A stretch of 36,476 bases of DNA from assembly GCA_002712765.1 (NCBI GenBank), contig PAUP01000064.1:1-36476 (forward strand). The letters are read 5' to 3'. The DNA is from Cytophagaceae bacterium. GTDB taxonomy: Bacteria; Bacteroidota; Bacteroidia; Flavobacteriales; Flavobacteriaceae. The notes under the pieces were generated by a model. The model was given only the letters and a program-made list of their open reading frames with translations, had not been told where the DNA came from and searched no databases. Made by a program: the position numbers and the translations under genes. This document shows positions 1-8,490 of this stretch, piece by piece (position 1 is the stretch's first letter; each line of letters begins with the position of its first letter).

Positions 1-1
1 G

Positions 2-703
2 AAATATTTTGCCATTCCTATGATTATTAGCGTCCTCACAGCAACGGCCATTGGATTTTCTGCTTATGGTTTTTCTGACAATATTGGCGGATGGATTTCC
101 GGACTTTGGGTGTGGAACTGGGGCGCTAACGTGGTAAGCACTATTGCCGAAATATTTGGAGGTATTATTATCATTGCGATTGGTCTTATTCTTTACAAAC
201 ACATTATAATGGCTCTGAGCGCACCCTTTATGAGCCCCGTTTCCGAAAAAATTGAAGCCTATCTACACCATGGGCAGCACAATCATCGCGACACTAGCTT
301 TATGGAGCAATTATGGCGTGGTATAAGGATTAACCTGCGTAATCTAGGCTTAGAATTATTACTTACATTACCCATATTATTGATTGGGCTTATCCCTGTG
401 ATTGGTATTATTTCTACCCTCTTATTATTTTTGGTTCAGGCCTATTATGCCGGGTTTGGGAATATGGATTACACGCTAGAACGCCATTTTAAATACGGAG
501 AAAGCATTGCTTTTGTAAAAAGCAAAAGAGGTTATGCCATTGGGAATGGTATTGTATTTATGTTATTTCTATTAATCCCCGTTATAGGTATTATTTTAGT
601 ATTGCCCATCTCGGTTACAGCGGCTACGGTCCAAACCGTGCGCCTTATTGACCACCACAAAACCAATCCTAGCACTCACCATCAAACGACCCAATTATCT
701 TAA
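2..703 (+). CDS. EI24/CysZ-like integral membrane protein (5' end cut by window)
   Basis: The reading frame is open to the left edge, so the first visible ATG (position 20) is probably internal and the true start lies outside the window. About 233 residues are visible. Hydrophobic segments lie near the start, around the IIIIAIGLILYK stretch, and in two later blocks (LLLTLPILLIGLIPVIGII and the segment ending VLPISV), with a polar His-rich loop (HHGQHNHRD) between. The APFMSPVSEKIE stretch is typical of the EI24 family, which includes the sulfate permease CysZ; the flavobacterial members have no proven substrate. It ends 6 bp before hemF on the same strand, so cotranscription with the haem genes is likely. 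Family assignment is good; function is not established. Confidence 0.8.
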   Translation, partial: KYFAIPMIISVLTATAIGFSAYGFSDNIGGWISGLWVWNWGANVVSTIAEIFGGIIIIAIGLILYKHIIMALSAPFMSPVSEKIEAYLHHGQHNHRDTSFMEQLWRGIRINLRNLGLELLLTLPILLIGLIPVIGIISTLLLFLVQAYYAGFGNMDYTLERHFKYGESIAFVKSKRGYAIGNGIVFMLFLLIPVIGIILVLPISVTAATVQTVRLIDHHKTNPSTHHQTTQLS

Positions 704-709
704 GATTGA

Positions 710-1618
710 ATGACCATGAAAGATGCCTTTGTTTCCTATATCAGAAATTTACAAGATCGTATTTGTACACGTCTCGAAGAAATTGATGGGTTAGCCCGTT
801 TTCAAGAAGATCTCTGGAAAAGACCTCAAGGAGGTGGAGGGCGCACCCGAGTTATTGCTAATGGGGCTGTCTTCGAAAAAGGTGGTGTTAATATCTCAGA
901 AGTACACGGAGAACTTCCTAAATCGATGCAAGATTACTTTGGGGTTAAAGACGCTCATTTCTTTGCCTGCGGGCTAAGCCTCGTCTTACACCCTGTAAAT
1001 CCTATGGTCCCTACGGTGCACGCAAACTGGCGGTATTTTGAGATGTATGATCCTGAAGGTAATCTGGTAGATCAATGGTTTGGTGGAGGTCAAGATTTGA
1101 CACCTTATTACCTTTTTGATGAAGATGCCATTCACTTTCATCAGGTATGCAAGACTGCCTGTGATGCGCACGACCCGATGTTTTATCCCAATTACAAACA
1201 TCGTTGTGATACTTATTTTTACAATAGCCATCGCAAGGAGGCCAGAGGTATTGGAGGGTTGTTTTTTGACTACCTCAAAGCCACAGAATCGCGCAGCATG
1301 CAAGATTGGTACGACTTTGTAACCACGGTGGGTGATAGTTTCTTAGATGCTTATGTTCCTATTGTGGAGAAAAGGCAGTCTCACGCTTTCGCGAAAGCGC
1401 ATAGAGACTGGCAAGAAATACGTCGAGGAAGATATGTAGAGTTTAATCTCGTTCATGACAAGGGTACCCTTTTTGGGTTAAAAACCGATGGGAGAATAGA
1501 GAGCATATTGATGAGTTTGCCCCCCAAAGTGCAATGGGTATACGATCATTTGCCGGCCGCTGGAAGCGAAGAAGCTCGCTTACTTGAGGTATTACAAAAT
1601 CCAAAAGACTGGGTGTAG
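710..1618 (+). CDS. hemF: oxygen-dependent coproporphyrinogen-III oxidase
   Basis: HemF performs the O2-dependent oxidative decarboxylation of coproporphyrinogen III to protoporphyrinogen IX in the cytoplasm. The protein has the usual length (about 300 residues) and the family landmarks: GGGGRTRVI near residue 42, the WFGGGQDLTPYYL block, RGIGGLFFDY, and the C-terminal RRGRYVEFNLVHDKGTLFGL block. ATG at 710 and ATG at 716 are both possible; the second (MKDAF) looks closer to family N-termini. The gene follows the EI24 gene by 6 bp and precedes hemB by 39 bp, which suggests a haem operon. Just before the RRGRYVEF block the peptide AFAKA is encoded by one copy of the palindromic repeat (1385-1398), where other HemF proteins have unrelated residues but the same length. 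Confidence 0.97.
   Translation: MTMKDAFVSYIRNLQDRICTRLEEIDGLARFQEDLWKRPQGGGGRTRVIANGAVFEKGGVNISEVHGELPKSMQDYFGVKDAHFFACGLSLVLHPVNPMVPTVHANWRYFEMYDPEGNLVDQWFGGGQDLTPYYLFDEDAIHFHQVCKTACDAHDPMFYPNYKHRCDTYFYNSHRKEARGIGGLFFDYLKATESRSMQDWYDFVTTVGDSFLDAYVPIVEKRQSHAFAKAHRDWQEIRRGRYVEFNLVHDKGTLFGLKTDGRIESILMSLPPKVQWVYDHLPAAGSEEARLLEVLQNPKDWV
1385..1398. repeat. palindromic repeat GCTTTCGCGAAAGC, copy 1 (in hemF)
   Basis: Perfect 14-bp palindrome, extended to 16 bp by flanking C and G. It is read in the frame GCT-TTC-GCG-AAA-GC and encodes AFAKA in HemF. Confidence 0.95.
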
Positions 1619-1657
1619 CTATCCCTATTAAAGAAGTATCAAATTAAACCAAAACCT

Positions 1658-2644
1658 ATGTATCCACTTAGAAGAAATCGCAGATTACGAAGCTCAGAAG
1701 CCATGCGTAGTTTGGTGCGTGAAACCCTAATATCTCCTAATGACTTTATCGTGCCGCTATTTGTGGTAGAAGGTAAGGGGGTTAAAGAAGAGATCAGCTC
1801 TATGCCAGGGTATTTTAGGTATAGTCTAGATCATATAAAAAAAGAGGTGCGAACACTTTGGGATATGGGTCTAAAATCAGTATTGTTATTTGTAAAAGTG
1901 CCTGATACTTTAAAAGATAATACAGGTAAGGAGGCTATTAATCCCGACGGCCTTATGCAACAGGCCATTAAGACAGTCAAAGACACGGTACCCGATATGA
2001 TCGTGATGACCGATGTCGCTTTAGATCCTTATTCGATATATGGTCATGATGGCGTGGTAGGACAAGGCGAGATTTTAAATGATGATACCAATGCCATTTT
2101 AGCCGAAATGGGGCTCTCTCACGCCAAAGCTGGAGCAGATGTACTGGCTCCAAGTGATATGATGGATGGTCGTATTTTTGAAATGCGTACACTTCTCGAA
2201 GATGAAGGTTTTGATCACACTGCTATTATGAGCTATAGTGCCAAATACGCCTCTTCTTTTTACGGTCCTTTTAGAGATGCGCTAGATAGTGCTCCTGTAG
2301 ATCAAAGCGAAATACCCAAGGATAAGAAAACCTATCAGATGGATTTTGCCAATAGGGGTGAAGCTATCAAAGAAACCTTGATGGACATTGAAGAAGGCGC
2401 CGATATTGTCATGGTCAAACCTGGCTTGTGCTATCTCGATATTGTAAGAGATCTCAGAGAGGTAGTTGATGTGCCTATCGCCGTATATCAAGTAAGTGGA
2501 GAATACGCTATGCTCAAAGCCGCTGCCGAAAAAGGTTGGTTAGATCACGACGCTGTAATGCTTGAACAAATTACAGCGATCAAACGGTCTGGAGCTCAAA
2601 TGATTGCCAGTTATTTTGCCAAAGATGTAGTGAATTTGCTTTAA
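1658..2644 (+). CDS. hemB: delta-aminolevulinic acid dehydratase (porphobilinogen synthase)
   Basis: HemB condenses two 5-aminolevulinate molecules to porphobilinogen. The 328-residue protein has full family length. The two Schiff-base lysines are visible as K196 in SYSAKYASSFYGP and K254 in MVKPGLCYLD. The metal-site region, starting at D119, reads DVALDPYSIYGHDG: aspartates and alanine stand where zinc-dependent enzymes carry cysteines, so this is the magnesium-type (Asp-rich) form. The APSDMMDGRI block is intact. It lies 39 bp after hemF on the same strand and no clear terminator follows it. The start MYPLRRNRRLR fits family N-termini. Confidence 0.97.
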   Translation: MYPLRRNRRLRSSEAMRSLVRETLISPNDFIVPLFVVEGKGVKEEISSMPGYFRYSLDHIKKEVRTLWDMGLKSVLLFVKVPDTLKDNTGKEAINPDGLMQQAIKTVKDTVPDMIVMTDVALDPYSIYGHDGVVGQGEILNDDTNAILAEMGLSHAKAGADVLAPSDMMDGRIFEMRTLLEDEGFDHTAIMSYSAKYASSFYGPFRDALDSAPVDQSEIPKDKKTYQMDFANRGEAIKETLMDIEEGADIVMVKPGLCYLDIVRDLREVVDVPIAVYQVSGEYAMLKAAAEKGWLDHDAVMLEQITAIKRSGAQMIASYFAKDVVNLL

Positions 2645-2774
2645 TAATATCACTTACATTATCATGGGTACTTACTGCTTGTGCGATCACACTCTGCCCT
2701 ATGAGGGTATGAAAGGGATCTTTTCGCAAAAGCGTAATAAAATGCATACCTTTACGAAAACACCACTATAAACC

Positions 2775-3866
2775 ATGGGTCAACTCCTACTTTGGGCGGC
2801 AATTTCAATTTTCTTTTCCTTTTTATGCTCTATACTTGAAGCCGTATTGCTTAGTGTAACGCCTACCTTTCTCAATGTTAAAAAAACAGAAGGGAAATCC
2901 TATGCGATAAGTCTTGAGGCACTAAAACAAGATGTAGACAAACCCTTAATTGCGATTCTTACGCTCAATACCCTTGCACATACCGTTGGGGCTATGATGG
3001 TAGGTAAAGTTGCTGCCACCTTATATCCTGACTTTGACTTGTATGGGATTAACTTTGTTGGTCTAGTCTCTGGAATTATGACTTTTTTGATTTTGGTGGC
3101 TTCAGAAATAATTCCTAAAACCATTGGGGCAACCTACTGGAAACAACTCGCTAATTTTACAGCCAAAGCGCTTAACGTTTTAATTTTTCCTTTAAAGTGG
3201 ACGGGTATATTATGGTTGCTACAGCGTACCACAAAATTAGTGGGTGGCAAAGGGCATCACGGCAGTGTTTTGAGTAGAGAAGATTTTACGGTCATGGCAC
3301 AAATGGCAAGTGACGATGGCGTTTTTGAAGAGTCTGAGTCAAAAATTCTCAATAACCTGCTCACCTTTAAAGAAGTCCTAACCAAAGATGTGATGACACC
3401 TAGAACGGTGATGAAAACTGCCTCTGCTAGCACGACAGTGGCCACTTTTTTTAAGGACAATCAGGAATTGCGATTTTCGCGTATTCCTATTTATCAGACC
3501 AATGTCGATCATATTTCGGGTATTGTTCTCAAAAGTGAAGTATATCGCGAAATGGCCTTAGACAATCACACCACAACCCTCGCCGATCTTGAGCGACCAA
3601 TATTAGTGACCAATAGAAACCTGCCTATTCCAGAACTTTTTGAAAAGCTTATATCGACCAAAAATCACATTGCATTGGTGGTTGATGAGTATGGTACTAC
3701 CAGTGGTTTGGTCACTATGGAAGACGTGATAGAAACCCTGTTGGGTCTCGAGATTATGGACGAAAGTGACCACGTGGCCGATCTTCAAAGACTGGCACGC
3801 CGCAAATGGGAGAAAAGAGCTCAAGAGTTAGGTTTAATAGAAGATGACACCAGTAGCAATGAGTAA
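2775..3866 (+). CDS. CNNM (DUF21) and CBS-pair membrane protein, HlyC/CorC-like, without CorC domain
   Basis: The first roughly 165 residues form a CNNM/DUF21 membrane domain with about three to four hydrophobic segments and the conserved stretch EIIPKTIGATYWKQLA. A CBS pair follows at about residues 200-325 (VMTPRTVM; VDEYGTTSGLVTMEDVIETLLG). Related proteins (CorC, GldE, TlyC-like) usually carry a further CorC_HlyC domain of about 80-90 residues; here the protein ends soon after the second CBS with a basic segment and an acidic tail. Members are linked to Mg2+ or other cation efflux, but the substrate here is unknown. A promoter-like TACCTTTA lies at 2747-2754. The stop overlaps the start region of the next gene. 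Confidence 0.85.
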   Translation: MGQLLLWAAISIFFSFLCSILEAVLLSVTPTFLNVKKTEGKSYAISLEALKQDVDKPLIAILTLNTLAHTVGAMMVGKVAATLYPDFDLYGINFVGLVSGIMTFLILVASEIIPKTIGATYWKQLANFTAKALNVLIFPLKWTGILWLLQRTTKLVGGKGHHGSVLSREDFTVMAQMASDDGVFEESESKILNNLLTFKEVLTKDVMTPRTVMKTASASTTVATFFKDNQELRFSRIPIYQTNVDHISGIVLKSEVYREMALDNHTTTLADLERPILVTNRNLPIPELFEKLISTKNHIALVVDEYGTTSGLVTMEDVIETLLGLEIMDESDHVADLQRLARRKWEKRAQELGLIEDDTSSNE

Positions 3867-4383
3867 AATGCGATTTCTTTCTTTGTGGCTGTTGTTAAGT
3901 GCCCTTACCATCACGGCCCAGCAATCTACTCCAAAAAATGCATTTCTTGAAAAATGGCAAAATTCTCGTGAATATTTGATCGCGATCGCCGAGGCAATGC
4001 CCGAAGATCACTACGACTACAAACCAACACAAAGGCAAATGGAATTTGGCGCTCAACTATTACACATTCGCGGAAATATGCTGTGGCTGGGAAATACGTA
4101 TTTTAGTGCTATCCCTTTTGATCGGCAATCACTCACTCAAAATGTTCCTCAAGGCAAAGCTGCTATCATCAAAGCATTGCAAGTCTCATTTGATGCTGTG
4201 TATCAATTTGTTGAGGAGGCAGACGAGGCTACACTCACCACAACGGTTGACTTTTTTGCAGGGCCAAAATCAAAGCTTCAAATACTCAACTTACTACATG
4301 ATCACGTGACTCATCACAGAGGGCAACTCGTTGTCTATCTCAATCTAAATGATATTGAGCCCCCCGGATACAGCGGATGGTAG
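3859..4383 (+). CDS. secreted DinB-fold protein
   Basis: After a signal-peptide-like N-terminus (MRFLSLWLLLSALTITAQ) comes a DinB/YfiT-type four-helix domain with candidate metal-binding histidines in LLHIRGNMLWLG and HDHVTHHRGQLVVYL; the HHRGQ motif is characteristic of the superfamily. DinB-fold proteins are often thiol-dependent metal enzymes, but this one has no assigned reaction. Three in-frame ATGs compete: 3844 (inside the previous gene), 3859 (overlapping its stop as ATGAGTAA) and 3868. I chose 3859 because it gives a normal signal peptide and a stop/start overlap suggesting translational coupling. The gene is convergent with the kinase that follows. Confidence 0.8.
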   Translation: MSKMRFLSLWLLLSALTITAQQSTPKNAFLEKWQNSREYLIAIAEAMPEDHYDYKPTQRQMEFGAQLLHIRGNMLWLGNTYFSAIPFDRQSLTQNVPQGKAAIIKALQVSFDAVYQFVEEADEATLTTTVDFFAGPKSKLQILNLLHDHVTHHRGQLVVYLNLNDIEPPGYSGW

Positions 4384-4406
4384 GCTAATGTTTGCTTAGC
4401 CATCAC

Positions 4407-6635
4407 CTATTCATTGGCCAAATTGGCTTTGTTGATATTTCGTAAAATTGTGGTTAGAAATTGAGAGACGTCATAAGGTTTTAAAATGATGTCATCCATG
4501 CCAGATTCTATAATAGTCGCTCTCATTTCGTCTAGCTCGACCGCTGTCAATGCTACTATAGGGGTGGTAGTATTAAACTCTCGAATCTGTAATGTAGCTT
4601 GAATCCCGTCAATTTTTGGCATATGAATATCCATCAGGATGAGATCATAGGTATTTGTTTTGACCATGGCTATGGCCTGAGCACCATCATCGGCAAGACT
4701 GCATTGAAACTGACGTTTTTCAAGAATCTTTTGAGTGATTTTTTGATTGATGCGATTGTCATCAACCACTAAGATATGTATGTTCTTTAATGAGTGAATG
4801 GTGTGACCTTCTCCTATCGCCAAATCCTTGGTTTCTTCACGATCGAGATCACTGCCTTGATTAGATTCTAAATTAATAATAAATGAGAAAGTTGATCCTT
4901 CTCCAATGCTGCTTTCCAACATGATTTCACTGTCGTATAAAGCCAGTAATTTTTTTACGATAGGTAGACCAAGGCCCGTCCCTTGATAATTATAGTTTCT
5001 ATTTTCGACTTGTGAAAATTCTTCAAAAATCGTCTTTTGCTTGCTTTTGGGAATACCGATCCCATCGTCTTTGACGGTAAACTTTGTGCGATAATAACCC
5101 TCTTTGGTCTTCTCTACCAATTTGATAGACACCCAGATATTTCCGTTTTCATTAAACTTGATAGCATTACCAATCAAGTTCATCAAGATTTGAGATATCC
5201 TTACCGAATCGCCTACTAATTTATTAGGAACTTGCTCATCTATCTCTAAATGAATAGTGTTTTTGTTTTGTTCAAGACTAAATTCAAAAGAGCGTGTAAT
5301 ACTCTTGGTCAAAGTAGACAACCTAAACGGTGTATGTTCTAACCTAACGCCATTGGCATCCATCTTATTTAAAAGCAAGACGTCGTTGATAAGCGCGAGA
5401 AGATAATCTGCCGAAAATTTTAACGACTGTAAATCTTCTTGATGCGTTTTTATGGCCTTTTCCTCTAGCAATATCGAGGCAATACCAATCACCCCGTAAA
5501 GAGGAGTTCGCAATTCGTGACTTACCGTCGAAAAAAACTGCGTTTTCATCTTGGACAGATGCTCTGCTTTTTCTTTGGCTACTTGAAGCTCGTGATTTCT
5601 TTCGCGTAAGCGCTTTACCAAATCTCTACGTGATTTAAAGGCTAGAATTAAAGTGATCAGTGCTACGAGCAACACCACCGAAGAAATGATAAATATAAGA
5701 TTGAGTTCACTAGATTTTTCTACGAGCTGATCACTAATTAGTTGCTCTTTTTTTGCAGCTTGGAGGTCGCGTTCAATCTGTTTGAGGTTGAGCTTGGCAC
5801 TAGCTGCTTGAATCTCACTTAACTTATCAGACTCATAGACGCGCTTTTCATAGGCCGTATACTTTTTGTAGTAGGCTAAGGCTGTTTGATAGTCATTTTG
5901 CAATTCCTTTAATTGAGCAAAATATTGATATACCTCGGCACCTTCTGTATATAATTGCTGTGCATCGGCGAGTTGAGCTGCAGTACTTAGTTGTTCTTCG
6001 GCAAGGACGTAATTGCCTTTACTCAAGTAATAGCGTCCCAAAAGTGTTTTGATCGCAACTGTGAATTCATTGTCTATAGGCGATTGATCAGAGAGTCTTT
6101 TGGCCTTTAGCAAATAGGGATAAGCTAGATCTGGCAATCCTTCATCGAGATAAGTCCAGGCAATATTAATATACGGGGTCGCATTTTCTCGTTGTCTATT
6201 GAGCTTGTCATTTATGGCAATACTTTTCTGGTAATAACGAATACCTTTTTGATAATTGGCCTTGCCATCAGATTCGACATTGCCAAGACTTATATAAGCC
6301 CATGACAAAAGACTATCTACCTGCATATCCTTGGCGATCTCTAGTCCTTTCTCATAAGATTGACGCGCCAATAGGGTATCCTTAATGTTGGTGTATACAT
6401 CACCTAATAAGTTATAGCCTTCAAATTGATAATAATCATATCCTCCAGCCTCGGCCATTGAGATGAGCTTACTGCTGTATTTGATTGCTTCGGTCGTGTT
6501 GTATTCGTAGAGGTTACTAGCGGCTAATTGTGCATAGTATTCTAAACTGTCTTTTACAACAGTATTCTCCTGCGCTTTGACCATAGAAGTCAAAAACAGA
6601 AATACTAGGCCACAAATAAATTTAAAGCGCATCAT
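4407..6635 (-). CDS. TPR-containing hybrid sensor histidine kinase/response regulator
   Basis: The 742-residue protein has a signal peptide (residues 1-22), periplasmic tetratricopeptide repeats (about 30-270), a coiled-coil-like segment, one transmembrane helix near 308-330 (LIFIISSVVLLVALITLIL), a HisKA domain with phospho-acceptor H373 in SHELRTPLYGVIG, an ATPase domain with NLIGNAIKFN, DDGIGIP and GTGLGLPIVKKL, and a C-terminal receiver with phospho-acceptor D669 in LILMDIHMPKIDG. All catalytic motifs look intact. No DNA-binding output domain or adjacent partner gene is seen, so the signal and target are unknown. A Bacteroidota-type promoter lies upstream (6657-6687). A near match to the palindromic repeat (12 of 14) at 5598-5611 encodes part of LRERN. 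Confidence 0.95.
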   Translation of the reverse strand: MMRFKFICGLVFLFLTSMVKAQENTVVKDSLEYYAQLAASNLYEYNTTEAIKYSSKLISMAEAGGYDYYQFEGYNLLGDVYTNIKDTLLARQSYEKGLEIAKDMQVDSLLSWAYISLGNVESDGKANYQKGIRYYQKSIAINDKLNRQRENATPYINIAWTYLDEGLPDLAYPYLLKAKRLSDQSPIDNEFTVAIKTLLGRYYLSKGNYVLAEEQLSTAAQLADAQQLYTEGAEVYQYFAQLKELQNDYQTALAYYKKYTAYEKRVYESDKLSEIQAASAKLNLKQIERDLQAAKKEQLISDQLVEKSSELNLIFIISSVVLLVALITLILAFKSRRDLVKRLRERNHELQVAKEKAEHLSKMKTQFFSTVSHELRTPLYGVIGIASILLEEKAIKTHQEDLQSLKFSADYLLALINDVLLLNKMDANGVRLEHTPFRLSTLTKSITRSFEFSLEQNKNTIHLEIDEQVPNKLVGDSVRISQILMNLIGNAIKFNENGNIWVSIKLVEKTKEGYYRTKFTVKDDGIGIPKSKQKTIFEEFSQVENRNYNYQGTGLGLPIVKKLLALYDSEIMLESSIGEGSTFSFIINLESNQGSDLDREETKDLAIGEGHTIHSLKNIHILVVDDNRINQKITQKILEKRQFQCSLADDGAQAIAMVKTNTYDLILMDIHMPKIDGIQATLQIREFNTTTPIVALTAVELDEMRATIIESGMDDIILKPYDVSQFLTTILRNINKANLANE

Positions 6636-6656
6636 ATATTTAGATCAGGGGGTAGA

Positions 6657-6687
6657 CAAAACTAGGTATAATGCACGGTATACACAA
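6657..6687 (-). promoter_or_regulatory. Bacteroidota-type promoter of the hybrid kinase gene
   Basis: On the minus strand a TTG (6687-6685) is followed after 20 nt by TAGTTTTG (6664-6657), matching the TTG and TAnnTTTG pattern of Bacteroidota primary-sigma promoters. Transcription would start about 15-20 nt before the kinase ATG at 6635. Confidence 0.5.
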
Positions 6688-6742
6688 TTATTTTGAAAGG
6701 TTGCTGTCCTAAAAAATTCAGTAAAATTCGATACCTTTAAAC

Positions 6743-7216
6743 ATGGATCGAGCCGTGTTATCTACCCCGCTGGGAAACCTAGAAATTGTAGGAAATCACA
6801 AAGGAATAACCGCTGTAACTTTTGTAGATCAGCCTGCTACGGCTACACTTCCTATTGCCCCGTCTCTGAGCGAAGCCAAAAAGCAACTACAGGAATATTT
6901 TGACAAAAAACGTCAAACTTTTGATTTGGTTTTGACTCCAAACGGCACCGTATTTCAAAAGAGGGTTTGGAATGAATTGGTCCAAGTACCTTATGGTCAA
7001 ACAGTATCTTATATGGAAATTGCCAAAAGATTGGGTGATCCTAAGGTAATTAGAGCAGCGGCCAATGCCAATGGTAAAAACCCTATCGCAATTATCATCC
7101 CTTGTCATCGCATTATTGGAAGCGATGGATCACTTACTGGCTATGCTGGGGGCTTAGATCGAAAAAAACGATTATTGGACCTTGAAAGTAACTACACACA
7201 AGGTCGCTTATTTTAG
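6743..7216 (+). CDS. ogt: methylated-DNA--protein-cysteine methyltransferase
   Basis: This protein repairs O6-alkylguanine and O4-alkylthymine by transferring the alkyl group to its own cysteine, a one-use reaction. The active-site loop IPCHRIIGSDGSLTGYAGG is intact, and the helix-turn-helix region (VWNELVQVPYGQTVSYMEIAKRLG, then RAAANANGKNP) is complete. At 157 residues it is a standard Ogt-length protein without an Ada regulatory domain. It diverges from the kinase gene across 107 bp. A TACCTTTA box ends only 3 bp before the ATG, so a very short or absent leader is possible. Confidence 0.93.
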   Translation: MDRAVLSTPLGNLEIVGNHKGITAVTFVDQPATATLPIAPSLSEAKKQLQEYFDKKRQTFDLVLTPNGTVFQKRVWNELVQVPYGQTVSYMEIAKRLGDPKVIRAAANANGKNPIAIIIPCHRIIGSDGSLTGYAGGLDRKKRLLDLESNYTQGRLF

Positions 7217-7257
7217 CTATTGATCCTATACTATTTAACACACTCACCTTGTCCCTT

Positions 7258-8406
7258 ATGAAAATTTTCAAATCTCTGCTCAAATTAATAATAGGACTTC
7301 TCGTTTTAGGGGTTTTGCTACTTTTTATTACAGACTATGAATATATCCTAAAAGGGGTTCGAGTAGTTTATATGACAGGACACACGACCGCTTTTATAGA
7401 CGATCATGTTTATTTTGAGAATACAGTTATTGACAAAGGTGAAGGCCAACCTTGGCCAAAACATTCACAGTATAATACCGTCGCTCCTACCGCTGGCTTG
7501 ACGCAAATCAATGAGCAGTTAGGTACTGTTGCCTTTCTCATCATCAAAAATGACAGCCTATGGTATGAGGACTATGCGCAAGATTATGGCCCAACCTCAA
7601 CAACCAATAGCTTTTCTATGGCCAAAAGTATCACCTCTGCCTTGCTGGGCAAAGCCATTCAAGACGGCTATATCAAGAGTCTGGATCAGCCCATTGGTGA
7701 CTTTTATCCTAAATTCGAGAGTGCTGAAACGACGGTAGGTGATTTGGCCTCGATGGCCAGTGGTCTAGACTGGGAAGAAAGTTATAAAAGCCCTTTTAGC
7801 GTAACGGCTAGGGCCTATTATGATGATGATCTGGCCGAGACTATTCTCAATCAAAGCGTTACAGAAACCCCAGGGCAATCGTTTAAATATTTGAGCGGCA
7901 ACACCCAATTACTAGGTATGATTATTCAGAAGGCAACTGGCCAACCCCTGGCGCAGTATCTGGAAAAAAGCTTTTGGCAACCTCTTGGTATGGAACAAGA
8001 TGCCCTATGGCAGATTGATGATAAAGACAATAAATTGGTCAAAACCTATTGTTGTATAGCCAGTAATGCTCGTGATTTTGCACGTTTTGGAAAATTGTAC
8101 AAAAATAATGGCCAATGGAATGGTGAGCAAATACTCCCCTCGGAGTTTGTAGCCAAAAGTATCGTTCCTAGATTTGAAGCTGATCCAGAATACGGATATG
8201 GATTTTGGCTTAGCGACCATTTAGACAAACAAATTTTTGTGATGCGTGGTATCTTGGGGCAGTATGTCATCACTATACCCGAAGATGATCTCATCATTGT
8301 GCGTTTAGGACATCAACGCGGTAATTTTATGGCAGGCAAACCCTTTACACAAGACTTTTACGACTATATAGATGCGGCCTATAACATGCTAGCCAAAAAA
8401 AGTTAA
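7258..8406 (+). CDS. serine hydrolase, class C beta-lactamase/esterase family
   Basis: A membrane-anchor or signal segment (KLIIGLLVLGVLLLFIT) is followed by a beta-lactamase-like transpeptidase fold. The nucleophile motif is S120-M-A-K123 in NSFSMAKSITSALLG; the second motif includes Y211 in YLSGNTQLLG. These proteins are usually esterases or D-aminopeptidases rather than resistance enzymes, and the substrate here is unknown. A TTG lies in frame at 7249, but the ATG at 7258 (MKIFKSLLK) gives a normal start. It follows ogt by 41 bp on the same strand. Envelope location is inferred from the N-terminus. Confidence 0.88.
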   Translation: MKIFKSLLKLIIGLLVLGVLLLFITDYEYILKGVRVVYMTGHTTAFIDDHVYFENTVIDKGEGQPWPKHSQYNTVAPTAGLTQINEQLGTVAFLIIKNDSLWYEDYAQDYGPTSTTNSFSMAKSITSALLGKAIQDGYIKSLDQPIGDFYPKFESAETTVGDLASMASGLDWEESYKSPFSVTARAYYDDDLAETILNQSVTETPGQSFKYLSGNTQLLGMIIQKATGQPLAQYLEKSFWQPLGMEQDALWQIDDKDNKLVKTYCCIASNARDFARFGKLYKNNGQWNGEQILPSEFVAKSIVPRFEADPEYGYGFWLSDHLDKQIFVMRGILGQYVITIPEDDLIIVRLGHQRGNFMAGKPFTQDFYDYIDAAYNMLAKKS

Positions 8407-8490
8407 GAGATTGCTATTTAACACCTTATTGGCACTTTCTACATCTTACAATGTGTTTTTTTGATATTCAATCAATCAACACTTTCTTAT

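Noticed and set aside
2719-2733. Possible degenerate copy of the palindrome (TTTTCGCAAAAGC) before the CNNM gene
   Set aside because: Three mismatches in 14; too weak to count. It may simply be part of the promoter region.
4383-4401. GGCTAA/TTAGCC hairpin between the DinB and kinase genes as a terminator
   Set aside because: The stem has only 6 bp and no T-run follows in either direction.
7249-7257. TTG start for the serine hydrolase
   Set aside because: The ATG three codons later gives a normal signal/anchor start; TTG is less likely.
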